From NCBI RefSeq assembly GCF_000472965.1, contig NZ_AXAU01000001.1:1330507-1394506 (forward strand): a DNA stretch of 64,000 nucleotides, read 5' to 3'. This DNA is from Bradyrhizobium murdochi. GTDB taxonomy: Bacteria > Pseudomonadota > Alphaproteobacteria > Rhizobiales > Xanthobacteraceae. The position numbers and the translations under genes were made by a program. The notes under the pieces are model-generated. The model did no database searches, was not told the origin of the DNA, and was given only the letters and a program-made list of their open reading frames with translations. Numbering within the stretch: the first letter of the stretch is position 1; every line of letters starts with the position of its first letter. Below are positions 53,307-61,879 of this stretch, piece by piece.

Positions 53307-53340
53307 GGGTGGTGACGATGGTGCCGAATCCACCCCTCTA
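53307..53340. terminator. Possible hairpin between convergent genes
   Basis: GGGGTGG faces CCACCCC across roughly 17 nt in the 96-bp gap between the hypothetical gene and the AraC gene, both of which end here. There is no T-run, so a terminator role is only suggested by position. Confidence 0.35.
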
Positions 53341-53364
53341 CGGTTCAGAAAGATGTTGCGGCTT

Positions 53365-54276
53365 TCACGGCCACGCCGCGTAGGACGGACCGCTGCGTGC
53401 GTGCTCCAGTCGTATCTGCCGGCGATAGCTGCCCGGTGATGCGCCGCAATACTTGCGGAAGAAGCGATTGAAATAAGCGGGATCACGGAAACCCAGGCCA
53501 TATCCGATCTGCTCGACCGGAAGATCGAGTTGCTGCAGACGCGTGCAGGCCTCGCGCACCAGGCGCTCGTGGATGATCGCGCGCGGGCCGCAGTTTTTCT
53601 CTCGCTGGCAATGGGCGTGCAGCTTGTCGGACGTGACGCCGAGCGCGTCCGCATAGCGCGCCACCGGCCAGCCGTCGCGGTAATGCAGTTCGACCATTTG
53701 CAGGAAATTGCCGACCAGCGCCGGACCACCGCCACGCGCTGCAACCTCGTGACGCTCATCATGCGAGGCGCTGAGCCGGCAGAGTTGCAGACACAGTAAC
53801 AGCAGATGTGAGGCGATCAGCGTCGCGCCGCCAAAGCCTGGCGCGCGCAACTCCGCCACGATCGCGCGGCAGGATTCGGCGATGGTATCGAGCTTTGGAG
53901 GAAGCGTCTCGCCGGCAACCAGTGCCACGCGCTCAGTGGTTCTGCGCAGATGCAGCGCCTCGGCACTGCCCGCGATAATCTTGATCAGGAAGGCATCGTC
54001 GACCGACAACAGGAAGCCACGCGCGCCGGGACCAACGTGCAGCGCTGCATCGGTGCTGCCGGGCAACCAGAGCAGCGCCGGCGCTTCGAGCGCGACACCG
54101 GTGCCGTGCCATGAAGCCCGGCCGCGGTCCGATTGGAGCAACAAGAGATGCGCCCGGCGCTCCGCCTTCTGGCGGATAACCCACGATCGAGCCGCCAGGG
54201 CAGCCGAAAAAGCCTCCGCGCGTACCGCCAGCGCGACGCCGACCGACAGTCCATTCAGCCCTGGTGATGCCGACAT
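53365..54276 (-). CDS. AraC family transcriptional regulator
   Basis: 303 residues. The C-terminal 100 residues hold two helix-turn-helix motifs: YADALGVTSDKLHAHCQREKNCG and EQIGYGLGFRDPAYFNRFFRKYCGASPGSYRRQ. The N-terminal half is an AraC-type ligand domain with no clear match. The start at 54276 (MSASPGLNG) has TCAGGAGATG before it; the frame upstream is not conserved. It diverges from the Liv-type importer operon and most likely regulates it and the downstream aldehyde dehydrogenase. Confidence 0.9.
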   Translation of the reverse strand: MSASPGLNGLSVGVALAVRAEAFSAALAARSWVIRQKAERRAHLLLLQSDRGRASWHGTGVALEAPALLWLPGSTDAALHVGPGARGFLLSVDDAFLIKIIAGSAEALHLRRTTERVALVAGETLPPKLDTIAESCRAIVAELRAPGFGGATLIASHLLLLCLQLCRLSASHDERHEVAARGGGPALVGNFLQMVELHYRDGWPVARYADALGVTSDKLHAHCQREKNCGPRAIIHERLVREACTRLQQLDLPVEQIGYGLGFRDPAYFNRFFRKYCGASPGSYRRQIRLEHARSGPSYAAWP

Positions 54277-54445
54277 GCCCCCATCTCCTGAGCAATCCGC
54301 CGCCAGTGAAGCGGAAGATTTGCCAGAAAAGTACAATCTTTCCCCGGTTTCGTCCAATTCCAAGCATCCGGCAACCTCCCCTAACGTCAGGGCGATCACG
54401 AGCGCCAGTTCAATGGCGCCGGTCGACGCACCCTGGGAGGAGAAG

Positions 54446-55672
54446 ATGATGACATTCCTGACGCGGCGCACCACCCTGCTGGCGGCCGCCACCTGCGCCG
54501 CTACGCTTGGCCTGACCGTCATCGCCGAGGCGCAAACCTCGATCAAGATCGGCTACGCGATTTCTCGCACCGGCCCCAACACCGGAGGCGCCGCTGTCAC
54601 CACCATCCCCAACTACGAATTGTGGGTGAAGGAGGTGAATGCCGCCGGCGGCATCAAGCTCGGCGACAAGCGCGTGCCGATCGAGGTCGTGCAATATGAC
54701 GACCGCTCCAATGCCGAAGAGGCGGTGCGCGCGCTCGAGCGGCTGATCAACCAGGACAAGGTCGATTTTATCCTGCCGCCATGGGGCACCGGCCTCAACC
54801 TCGCCGTTGGTCCGACGCTCAACCGCGAAGGCTATCCGCACCTCGCCGCCACAGCCGTGACCGACCGTGCGCCCGAACTCGCCAAGCGCTGGCCCAACAG
54901 TTTCTGGCTGCTCGGCACCAGCGCGGACGCCGCAAAATCACTGGTCGAATTGCTGAACAAATTGCGCGACGAAAAGAAGATCGGAGACACCGTGGCGATG
55001 GTCAGCATTGCCGACGGCTTCGGGATCGATCTGTCGTCGGCGGCGCGGCCGGCACTCACCAACGCGAAGTTCAAGCTCGCTTACGACAAGAGCTATCCGA
55101 TCGGCACGCAGGATCTGGCGCCGATCGTCAACGAGATCAAGGCGCTCAACCCCGATGTCTTCATTGCCTTCAGCTATCCGCCGGATACGCTAGCGCTGAC
55201 CGAGCAATCGCGGATCGCGGGCCTCAATCCAAAAGTGTTCTATACCGGCGTCGGCACCGCCTTCCCGCTCTACAAGCAAAAATTCGGCAAGAACACCGAA
55301 GGCGTGATGGGCATCGGCGGCTGGAGCGGCGACAGTGCGGCGATCAAGGACTATCTCGCCCGCCACAAGGCCGCCGCCGCCAACGGGGCGGAGCCGGATC
55401 GCTGGGCTAGCGCGGTCACCTACGCCAGCCTGCAGATGCTGCAGCAGGCGATCGAACGCGTCGGCAAGATCGACCGCGCCGCCGTGATCAAGGATCTGCA
55501 GACCGGCACGTTCGACACCGTGATCGGCAAGGTCAAGCTCGATAACAACATGCCGACGCGTTACTGGTGGGTTGGCCAGTGGCAGGACGGCGAGTTCTAT
55601 GGCATTGCGCCGGCGAAGAACGAAGGCGCGCGCGCCGCGATTGTCCCGAAGCCGGCGTGGGTGGCGCCGTAA
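54446..55672 (+). CDS. Branched-chain/aromatic substrate-binding protein (LivK-like)
   Basis: 408 residues. A signal peptide (MMTFLTRRTTLLAAATCAATL...AEAQTS) exports it to the periplasm. SIKIGYAISRTGPNTGGAAV and RSNAEEAVRALERLINQDKVDFILPPWGTG are those of the periplasmic-binding family type I used by Liv-type importers for branched-chain amino acids, amides, urea and aromatic acids. The downstream aldehyde dehydrogenase of vanillin/salicylaldehyde type makes an aromatic ligand plausible. GGGAGGAGAAG precedes the ATG. Confidence 0.9.
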   Translation: MMTFLTRRTTLLAAATCAATLGLTVIAEAQTSIKIGYAISRTGPNTGGAAVTTIPNYELWVKEVNAAGGIKLGDKRVPIEVVQYDDRSNAEEAVRALERLINQDKVDFILPPWGTGLNLAVGPTLNREGYPHLAATAVTDRAPELAKRWPNSFWLLGTSADAAKSLVELLNKLRDEKKIGDTVAMVSIADGFGIDLSSAARPALTNAKFKLAYDKSYPIGTQDLAPIVNEIKALNPDVFIAFSYPPDTLALTEQSRIAGLNPKVFYTGVGTAFPLYKQKFGKNTEGVMGIGGWSGDSAAIKDYLARHKAAAANGAEPDRWASAVTYASLQMLQQAIERVGKIDRAAVIKDLQTGTFDTVIGKVKLDNNMPTRYWWVGQWQDGEFYGIAPAKNEGARAAIVPKPAWVAP

Positions 55673-55702
55673 CGTCAAGATAGAGACGCGGCCAGCACGC
55701 CA

Positions 55703-56572
55703 ATGACCAACGCCATTCTGACCGGCCTGATGCTGGGCGGCATGTATGCGCTCATCGCCATGGGGCTCACGCTCCAGTACGGCGTTGCGCGCATCATGAA
55801 CCTCTCTTACGGCGAGTTTCTGATCGCCGCCGCCTTTGCGTCGCACTGGCTGTTCACGGGCTGGGCGATCAGTCCGTTTGTCGGACTGGCGCTGGTCGTC
55901 CCTCTCGCTTTCGTGCTGAACTTTGCAATCTACAAACTGCTGCTGACGCCGTTGGTGCGACGCGCGCCCAACCGAGACGCGCTCGAGGTCGACAGCATTC
56001 TCGCAACCTTTGGCCTCACCTTCGTCATTCAGGGCTCCATGCTCGCGCTGTTCGGCGGCGCCTATTACAGCTATTCGTTCCTGGCCTTCCCGGTGCAGTT
56101 TCTCGGCGAGACGGTCGCTGCCAACCGCCTCGCCGCGCTCGGCATCACCATCCTGCTCGGTCTGGCGCTGTATGCCGCGCTGACGCGGACACGCGCCGGC
56201 ACGGCGGTACGCGCCGTCGCCGTCGATCCTTTCGCCGCCCAGCTTGTCGCCATCAACGTGCCGCAGGCCTCGGCCCTGACATTTGCATTGGGTGGCGCGC
56301 TGGTCGCCGCCGCCGGCGTCCTGGTCAGCACCTTTCTCACCTTCAGCGCGTCATCCGGCGTCGTCTTCACGATGAAGGCCTTGATCGTCGTCGTGATGGG
56401 CGGCGTCGGCAACATGCTGGGCTGCCTGGTCGCAGGCCTGGCGCTTGGTCTCAGCGAGGCGCTCGTTGCCTCCTATGTCGATCCCGGGCTCACGCTTGCA
56501 GTCAATTTCGCGCTGTTTCTCGCCGTGCTGCTGGTGAAGCCGGCGGGCCTGTTTGGCAGGGCGACGCGATGA
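55703..56572 (+). CDS. Branched-chain ABC transporter permease (LivH-like)
   Basis: 289 residues with about eight membrane segments. MTNAILTGLMLGGMYALIAMGLTLQYGVARIMNLSYGEF is the typical LivH opening and MGGVGNMLGCLVAGLALGLSEALV the C-terminal loop that contacts the ATPase. The ORF ends 4 bp into the next gene (ATGA overlap at 56569-56572), showing coupled translation with the second permease. Confidence 0.93.
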   Translation: MTNAILTGLMLGGMYALIAMGLTLQYGVARIMNLSYGEFLIAAAFASHWLFTGWAISPFVGLALVVPLAFVLNFAIYKLLLTPLVRRAPNRDALEVDSILATFGLTFVIQGSMLALFGGAYYSYSFLAFPVQFLGETVAANRLAALGITILLGLALYAALTRTRAGTAVRAVAVDPFAAQLVAINVPQASALTFALGGALVAAAGVLVSTFLTFSASSGVVFTMKALIVVVMGGVGNMLGCLVAGLALGLSEALVASYVDPGLTLAVNFALFLAVLLVKPAGLFGRATR

Positions 56573-57513
56573 GCACGCGTATCGCCGGCTTCGGTGCCAC
56601 GGCGCTCGCAGCCCTTGCGCTGCTGGCGCTTGTTCCGCGCCTCGGCAATGCCTACTACCTCGCGCTCGCCATCAGCCTTTTGCAATACACCGTGCTGGCG
56701 ACGGCCTGGGGCATGTTCTCTGGGCCCACCCGCTACGTCTCATTGGCAACCACCGCCTTCTTCGGTGTCGGCGCCTATACCGTTGCCGTCCTCGGCGAGA
56801 TCCTGCCATGGCCGCTCGTGCTGCTGACCGCAGCCGCGCTCGGCGCCATCGTGGCTGGCATCGTCGGGCTCTCGACGCTGCGCTTGAGCGGCGTGTATTT
56901 CGTCATCTTCACCTTTGGACTGACCGAACTGATCCGCCAGCTTGTAGTCTGGTTCGAGGTCAATAAGTCGCGCGTGCTCGGGCGCTATGTCTTCGTCAAT
57001 ATCACCCAGGCCGACATTTACTGGCAATTGCTGGCGCTGACCGCCGCGGTATTCCTGCTGGGCTGGCTGATCGCGCGCTCGCGCCTCGGCTTTGCGCTGC
57101 GGGTGATCGGCGAAGACGAGACCGTCGCCAAACATTGCGGGATCAACACCACCTTTGCCAAGGTCGCCCTGTTCACCATCAGCGCCACGGTCATGACGCT
57201 GGTCGGCGCAATCATGGCGCCGCGCTGGACCTATATCGAGCCGTCGATCGCCTTCAATTCGATGATCTCGTTTCAGGTGCTGATCATGGCGCTACTCGGC
57301 GGCGCGCACCGGCTGTGGGGGCCGGTGCTCGGCGCCGTGCCGCTGACGCTGCTGTTCGAACTGCTGAGTGCGCGCTTTCCGAACACGTTCACGATCATCC
57401 TCGGCTGCATCTTCCTGCTGATCGTCTACATGCTGCCGAGGGGCGTCGCGGGGTTGTTCGAGAAGCTGTCAACGACGGCGGGCGGCAAACCCACACAGCG
57501 GGTGGCCGCATGA
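56569..57513 (+). CDS. Branched-chain ABC transporter permease (LivM-like)
   Basis: 314 residues with eight to nine membrane segments. YYLALAISLLQYTVLATAWGMFSGPTRYVSLATTAFFGVGAYT is the LivM core and the GEDETVAKHCGINTTFAKVALFTISA loop contacts the ATPase. It overlaps LivH by 4 bp at its start and LivG by 4 bp at its end (57510-57513). Confidence 0.93.
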   Translation: MSTRIAGFGATALAALALLALVPRLGNAYYLALAISLLQYTVLATAWGMFSGPTRYVSLATTAFFGVGAYTVAVLGEILPWPLVLLTAAALGAIVAGIVGLSTLRLSGVYFVIFTFGLTELIRQLVVWFEVNKSRVLGRYVFVNITQADIYWQLLALTAAVFLLGWLIARSRLGFALRVIGEDETVAKHCGINTTFAKVALFTISATVMTLVGAIMAPRWTYIEPSIAFNSMISFQVLIMALLGGAHRLWGPVLGAVPLTLLFELLSARFPNTFTIILGCIFLLIVYMLPRGVAGLFEKLSTTAGGKPTQRVAA

Positions 57514-58259
57514 GCCAGGACAGCGGAACACCCGTGCTGACGATCAGTGGGTTGCGGCGCGCATTCGGCGGGCTCGTCGCGGTCAACGATCTCGACTTTA
57601 CGGTCGCTCAAGGCGAAATCATGGGCCTGCTCGGCCCCAATGGGTCGGGCAAGACGACGGCGCTCAATCTGATCTCGGGCGTGCTCCGCCCCGATGCAGG
57701 CACCATCCGCCTGATGGGCCAGAACATCGCGGGCCTTGCATCGTACCGGATCGCGCGGCTCGGCCTTGCCCGGACATTCCAGCTCGTCCGCGTGCTCGAC
57801 GGCATGGATTGCCGCGAGAACATCAAGGCGGGGTTGGCGTTTCAGAGACCGCATCTGCCCGCCTCCGAGGCAGAACTGCGGATCGACAGGCTGCTTGATC
57901 GCGTCGGTCTTGCCGGGCACGACCGGCGGCCCGCGGCGGACCTCACCTATATCGACCGCAAGCGCCTGGAACTCGCACGCGCCCTCGCGGCAAAGCCGCG
58001 GCTATTGCTGCTCGACGAATGGCTCGCCGGCCTTAATCCATCCGAGCTTGCGATCGGCATCGACCTGATCCGGTCATTGCGGGCTGACGGCATCACCATC
58101 GTGCTGGTCGAGCATGTGATGAGCGCCGTTCGCGCGCTGTGCGACCGCTGCATCGTCATGAGCAGCGGACGCAAGATCGCCGAAGGCGCCACCGCGGACG
58201 TGCTGAGCGATGCAGCCGTCGTGAAGGCCTATCTTGGCGGGGTCGCCGTCGATGCTTGA
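57510..58259 (+). CDS. ABC transporter ATP-binding protein (LivG-like)
   Basis: 249 residues. Walker A GPNGSGKTT (about residue 45) and Walker B LLLLDEWLAGLNPSE are clear. The usual LSGGQ signature is replaced by LTYIDRKRLELARAL, which is common in this branch, and the Walker B is followed by Trp instead of Pro. It energises the importer with the LivF-like ATPase. Start and stop overlap both neighbours. Confidence 0.92.
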   Translation: MSQDSGTPVLTISGLRRAFGGLVAVNDLDFTVAQGEIMGLLGPNGSGKTTALNLISGVLRPDAGTIRLMGQNIAGLASYRIARLGLARTFQLVRVLDGMDCRENIKAGLAFQRPHLPASEAELRIDRLLDRVGLAGHDRRPAADLTYIDRKRLELARALAAKPRLLLLDEWLAGLNPSELAIGIDLIRSLRADGITIVLVEHVMSAVRALCDRCIVMSSGRKIAEGATADVLSDAAVVKAYLGGVAVDA

Positions 58260-58983
58260 GGTCAATCTCAGCCTCGCCTACGGCCTGCACCGCGCGCTCG
58301 ACGGCGTCGCCCTCAGCGTCGGCCGCCGTGAGATCGTAACCATCCTGGGCGCCAATGGCGCCGGCAAGACCTCGCTCCTGAAAGCCATCGCAGGCGTCGT
58401 GCGTACGCTTCCCGGCAAGCAGGTGCGCCTCGGCGGCCGCGACATCTCCGCGCTTGCCGCCCATGACATCGTCGAAAGCGGGCTGGCGCTGGTGCCGGAA
58501 GGCCGCGGCATCTTTGGCGACCTCACGGTGAAGGAAAATCTTCTGCTCGGCGCCAACCCGAAGCGCGCCCGCGAGGGCGAAGCGGCGCGGCGCGAGCAGG
58601 TGCTTGCGTTGTTTCCGCGCCTGCGCGAACGCGCCGCCCAGATCGCGCGCACCATGAGCGGCGGCGAACAGCAGATGCTCGCCATCGGCCGCGCGCTGAT
58701 GTCCAATCCGGATATCCTGCTGCTCGACGAGCCGTCGCTCGGGCTCTCGCCCGCCATGGTGCAGGAGTTGTTCGCCACCTTGCTGCGGGTGCGCGAGGCC
58801 GGTGTCGGGCTTCTGCTCGTCGAACAGAACGCGCAGGAGAGCCTGCGGATCGCCGATCGCGGCTATGTGCTCGAAAACGGCGTCATCGTCGGACACGGCA
58901 CCGCCGACCAGTTGAAAGCCGATCCCGCCGTCCAGCGCGCCTATCTCGGCGGCGTACCGCCGGCCACCGCATCATCATCGTAA
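58252..58983 (+). CDS. ABC transporter ATP-binding protein (LivF-like)
   Basis: 243 residues. Walker A GANGAGKTS (about residue 34), signature MSGGEQQMLAIGRAL and Walker B ILLLDEPSLGLSPAM are all canonical, as is VPEGRGIFGDLTVKENLLLGA. It overlaps the LivG-like gene by 8 bp. Together the five genes form a complete importer. Confidence 0.93.
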   Translation: MLEVNLSLAYGLHRALDGVALSVGRREIVTILGANGAGKTSLLKAIAGVVRTLPGKQVRLGGRDISALAAHDIVESGLALVPEGRGIFGDLTVKENLLLGANPKRAREGEAARREQVLALFPRLRERAAQIARTMSGGEQQMLAIGRALMSNPDILLLDEPSLGLSPAMVQELFATLLRVREAGVGLLLVEQNAQESLRIADRGYVLENGVIVGHGTADQLKADPAVQRAYLGGVPPATASSS

Positions 58984-59007
58984 CGCCACGCGTGAGGAGA
59001 GAAAGCC

Positions 59008-60459
59008 ATGTATGAAATTTCGCTGCTGCTCGAGAGCAAGGATGTCCCGGCGTCGAACGGCGCGACCTTCGATCGCCTCAACCCTGTCACCGGCGATCTC
59101 GCAAGCCGCGCCGCGGCAGCCCAGATCGCGGATGCGAAGCGCGCGGCCGACACTGCGGCCGCCGCCTTCCCCGCATGGTCCGCTACCGGTCCGAACGCGA
59201 GACGCGCGATCCTGTTGAAGGCTGCCGATCTTCTGGCATCGAAGGCACCCCAGTTCATCGAGTTGATGGCGGCGGAGACCGGCGCCACCGCCGGCTGGGC
59301 CGGCTTCAATGTTCACTTGGCCGCCGGCATGCTGCGCGAAGCGGCGGCCATCACCACGCAGATTTCGGGCGAAGTCATCCCCTCGGACAAGCCGGGCTGT
59401 ATCGCGATGGCGGTACGCCAGCCCGCCGGCGTGGTGCTGAGCATGGCGCCGTGGAACGCGCCGGTCATTCTCGGCGTACGCGCCATCGCGCTGCCGCTTG
59501 CCTGCGGCAACACCGTGGTGCTGAAGGCCTCCGAAATCTGCCCGGGCACCCACCGGCTGATCGCCGAGTGCCTGCGCGACGCCGGCCTACCGCCGGGCGT
59601 GCTTAACGTCATCACCAACGCGCCGGAAGATGCCCCTGCCTTGATCGAGACGCTCATCGGCCATCCCGCCATACGCCGCGTCAATTTCACCGGCTCGACG
59701 CGCGTCGGCCGCATCATCGCGCAGGTGGCGGCCAAGTATCTCAAGCCGGCCCTGCTCGAACTCGGCGGCAAGGCGCCGATGATCGTGCTCGACGATGCCG
59801 ACATCGACGCCGCTGTTGCCGCCGCAGCGTTCGGCGCCTTCATGAACCAGGGCCAGATTTGCATGTCGACCGAACGCCTCGTCGTCGACGAGAAGATTGC
59901 CGATGCCTTCGTAACCAAGCTCGCGGCGAAAGCCGGATCGCTCGTTGCCGGCGATCCGCGCAAGGGTAACGCGCCGCTGGGATCGCTGATCGGCACCGAT
60001 GCAGCGACCCGCATCCAGGCCTTGATCAACGACGCCGTCAGCAAAGGCGCCAAGGTGGTCGCAGGCGGGCGCAGCGAGGGCACGCTGATGTCGGCAACCG
60101 TGGTCGACGGCGTCAACTCGTCGATGCGGATCTACGGCGAGGAGTCGTTCGGTCCGGTGGTCTGCGGCGTGCGTGTCAACGGCGTGGACGAAGCCGTTCG
60201 CGTCGCCAACGACACTGAATACGGGCTATCGGCAGCGGTATTCGGACGCGACATCGCGCGCGCGTTCGAGGTTGCCAAGCGCATCGATTCCGGCATCTGC
60301 CACGTCAACGGGCCCACCGTTCACGACGAGGCGCAGATGCCGTTCGGCGGCGTCAAGGCGTCGGGCTATGGCCGCTTCGGCGGCAAGGCCGGCATCGCCG
60401 AATTCACCGAATTGCGCTGGATCACGATCGAGACCGGGCCGCAGCATTATCCGATCTAG
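59008..60459 (+). CDS. Aldehyde dehydrogenase (vanillin/salicylaldehyde dehydrogenase type)
   Basis: 483 residues. Catalytic Glu251 (LLELGGKAP) and Cys285 (NQGQICMST) are in place, and SMAPWNAPVILGVRAIALPLACGN is the cofactor region. The compact N-terminus and QICMSTER sequence resemble aromatic aldehyde dehydrogenases (vanillin or salicylaldehyde type). It follows the importer by 24 bp with GAGGAGAGAAAGCC before the ATG, so an imported aromatic compound could yield its aldehyde substrate. No enzyme making that aldehyde is encoded nearby. Confidence 0.88.
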   Translation: MYEISLLLESKDVPASNGATFDRLNPVTGDLASRAAAAQIADAKRAADTAAAAFPAWSATGPNARRAILLKAADLLASKAPQFIELMAAETGATAGWAGFNVHLAAGMLREAAAITTQISGEVIPSDKPGCIAMAVRQPAGVVLSMAPWNAPVILGVRAIALPLACGNTVVLKASEICPGTHRLIAECLRDAGLPPGVLNVITNAPEDAPALIETLIGHPAIRRVNFTGSTRVGRIIAQVAAKYLKPALLELGGKAPMIVLDDADIDAAVAAAAFGAFMNQGQICMSTERLVVDEKIADAFVTKLAAKAGSLVAGDPRKGNAPLGSLIGTDAATRIQALINDAVSKGAKVVAGGRSEGTLMSATVVDGVNSSMRIYGEESFGPVVCGVRVNGVDEAVRVANDTEYGLSAAVFGRDIARAFEVAKRIDSGICHVNGPTVHDEAQMPFGGVKASGYGRFGGKAGIAEFTELRWITIETGPQHYPI

Positions 60460-60484
60460 TTCTGCTGCGTCACACCCGTTCAAA

Positions 60485-60585
60485 CCCTCATCCTGAGGAG
60501 CCCGCAGAGCGGGCGTCTCGAAGGATGTAGGCCACAGACGGGGCCTTATGGTTCGAGACGCGCTTCGCGTCCTCACCATGAGGAG
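60485..60585. repeat. CCTCATCCTGAGGAGC...CTCACCATGAGG palindrome at a convergent junction
   Basis: ACCCTCATCCTGAGGAGCC and GGGCGTCTCGAAGGATG on the left; TATGGTTCGAGACGC and GCGTCCTCACCATGAGGAGC on the right. Same family as 28618-28740 and 50790-50880. It lies between the aldehyde dehydrogenase and TonB stops. Confidence 0.9.
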
Positions 60586-60620
60586 CTTATGACGCAGTGG
60601 GGCTAGTGGAATGCGGGGCG

Positions 60621-61412
60621 TCAGCTCTTGTTCTTGACGCGGAAGATCACCGGCAGCGTGAACGTCAGGCCTTCGTCGGCGATGATAGGCGGCGGCATCG
60701 GCACCGGATCGGAGCGGCGCACCATCGCCAGCGCCGCCTCATCGAAGGCCGGATCGCCTGACCCCTTCTCGATATCGGTCGAGAGCACGCGGCCCATGCG
60801 GTCGAGCGTGAAGCGAATCTGGATCTCGGCGGATTTTTGCTGCCGTTCCTTCGGGTAGCGCTTGTGCTTGTCGAGATGCGCGACCAGCTCCTTTTGCCAG
60901 GTCGCGCGCACCCGTCGTGCGCTCTCGCCGGTGCCGATCACCGGTGCGATGGAACGCTGCCCTTCCGGAATGGCCTCTGAACTCGGCGTCGCGGTCGCCT
61001 CGGAGGCAACCGACTCGGGCGACGCCTGCGTCTGCACCGCCGCGATCTTCGGGTCGTCCTCTTTCGGCTTCTTGGATTCGGTCTCCGTCACCACCCGATC
61101 GGCCTCTTCGGGCTCGGTCGGCTTGTCCTGCGGCAGATCGGTTTCCTTCGCCTCCGCATTCTGGTCAGGGAGCGGCGGCGAGTGTGCGGAAGCATCGGTG
61201 TCCGGACCCGGCGGCAGATCGGTCACCTCGCGATGAACGGAGGCCATTTCGAGCCCGATCTCGATTGCCGACGCGCCGAGCGCGTCATCGGCTTCTTCGG
61301 TCTGCAAATGCGCGATCGCCAGCGCCGCGCCGCCAATGTGGAGCGCGAGCGCAATCACCGCGGCGGAAATCCAGAGCCGCCGCGAAGGTTTTTGCTCGTC
61401 GAGGCCGGTCAA
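60621..61412 (-). CDS. tonB: TonB family energy-transducing protein
   Basis: 263 residues. An N-terminal cytoplasmic start and single membrane helix (LWISAAVIALALHIGGAALAIA) lead into a Glu/Pro/Lys-rich linker (residues 70-160) that spans the periplasm. The C-terminal TonB domain (VAHLDKHKRYPKERQQKSAEIQIRFTLDRMGRVLS) binds outer-membrane receptors. It works with ExbB and ExbD. Its start overlaps the exbD stop by 4 bp. No receptor gene lies in the window. Confidence 0.9.
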   Translation of the reverse strand: MTGLDEQKPSRRLWISAAVIALALHIGGAALAIAHLQTEEADDALGASAIEIGLEMASVHREVTDLPPGPDTDASAHSPPLPDQNAEAKETDLPQDKPTEPEEADRVVTETESKKPKEDDPKIAAVQTQASPESVASEATATPSSEAIPEGQRSIAPVIGTGESARRVRATWQKELVAHLDKHKRYPKERQQKSAEIQIRFTLDRMGRVLSTDIEKGSGDPAFDEAALAMVRRSDPVPMPPPIIADEGLTFTLPVIFRVKNKS

Positions 61413-61876
61413 GGCTTTGCCGGCGCCGCTTGCGACGCCGCTGCTTCGGGAACGCCTTCGAGCGCAACCAGCTTGAGCTTGGAATAGCCGCCGGCGCGCA
61501 GGATTTCGAGCACGTTCATCAACTCGCCATAGGGTACGGCGCGGTCGGCACGCAGGAAGATGTGGCGCTCCTTGCTGGCGTCCGGCATCGCATCGAGCGA
61601 GCGCACCAGATCGACGCGCTTGACCATGTCCTCCCCGATCGCCACCGAGAGATCGGGCTTGATGCTCACATAAGTCGGCTTGTCCGGCTTCTTCTGCGGG
61701 GTTGCGGTCGACGTGGGCAAATCGATCGGCAGGTCGACGGTCGACAGAGGCGCCGCGACCATGAAGATGATCAGGAGGACGAGAATGACGTCGATGAACG
61801 GCGTGACGTTGATCTCGTGCGATTCCGCGAAATCGCTGTCGTCATCGAGGTCGTGTTCTGCGATTGACGCGCCCAT
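61409..61876 (-). CDS. exbD: ExbD/TolR family biopolymer transport protein
   Basis: 155 residues. The membrane segment VTPFIDVILVLLIIFMVAAPLS contains the essential proton-carrying Asp in NVTPFIDV. The remainder is periplasmic and matches ExbD (VYVSIKPD-like strands, then RHIFLRADRAVPYGELMNVLEILRAGGYSKLKLVA). It forms the proton channel with ExbB. The start is 3 bp past the exbB stop. Confidence 0.93.
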   Translation of the reverse strand: MGASIAEHDLDDDSDFAESHEINVTPFIDVILVLLIIFMVAAPLSTVDLPIDLPTSTATPQKKPDKPTYVSIKPDLSVAIGEDMVKRVDLVRSLDAMPDASKERHIFLRADRAVPYGELMNVLEILRAGGYSKLKLVALEGVPEAAASQAAPAKP

Positions 61877-61879
61877 CGC

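Noticed and set aside
57510..58259. The LivG-like ATPase as inactive because it lacks a canonical LSGGQ and has DEW after Walker B
   Set aside because: Variation in the signature is common in LivG proteins, and the Walker A lysine and Walker B Asp/Glu are intact.
28618..60585. The CCTCATCCTGAGGAGC palindromes as a CRISPR array
   Set aside because: The copies are tens of kilobases apart and each is an inverted repeat, not a regular direct-repeat/spacer array.
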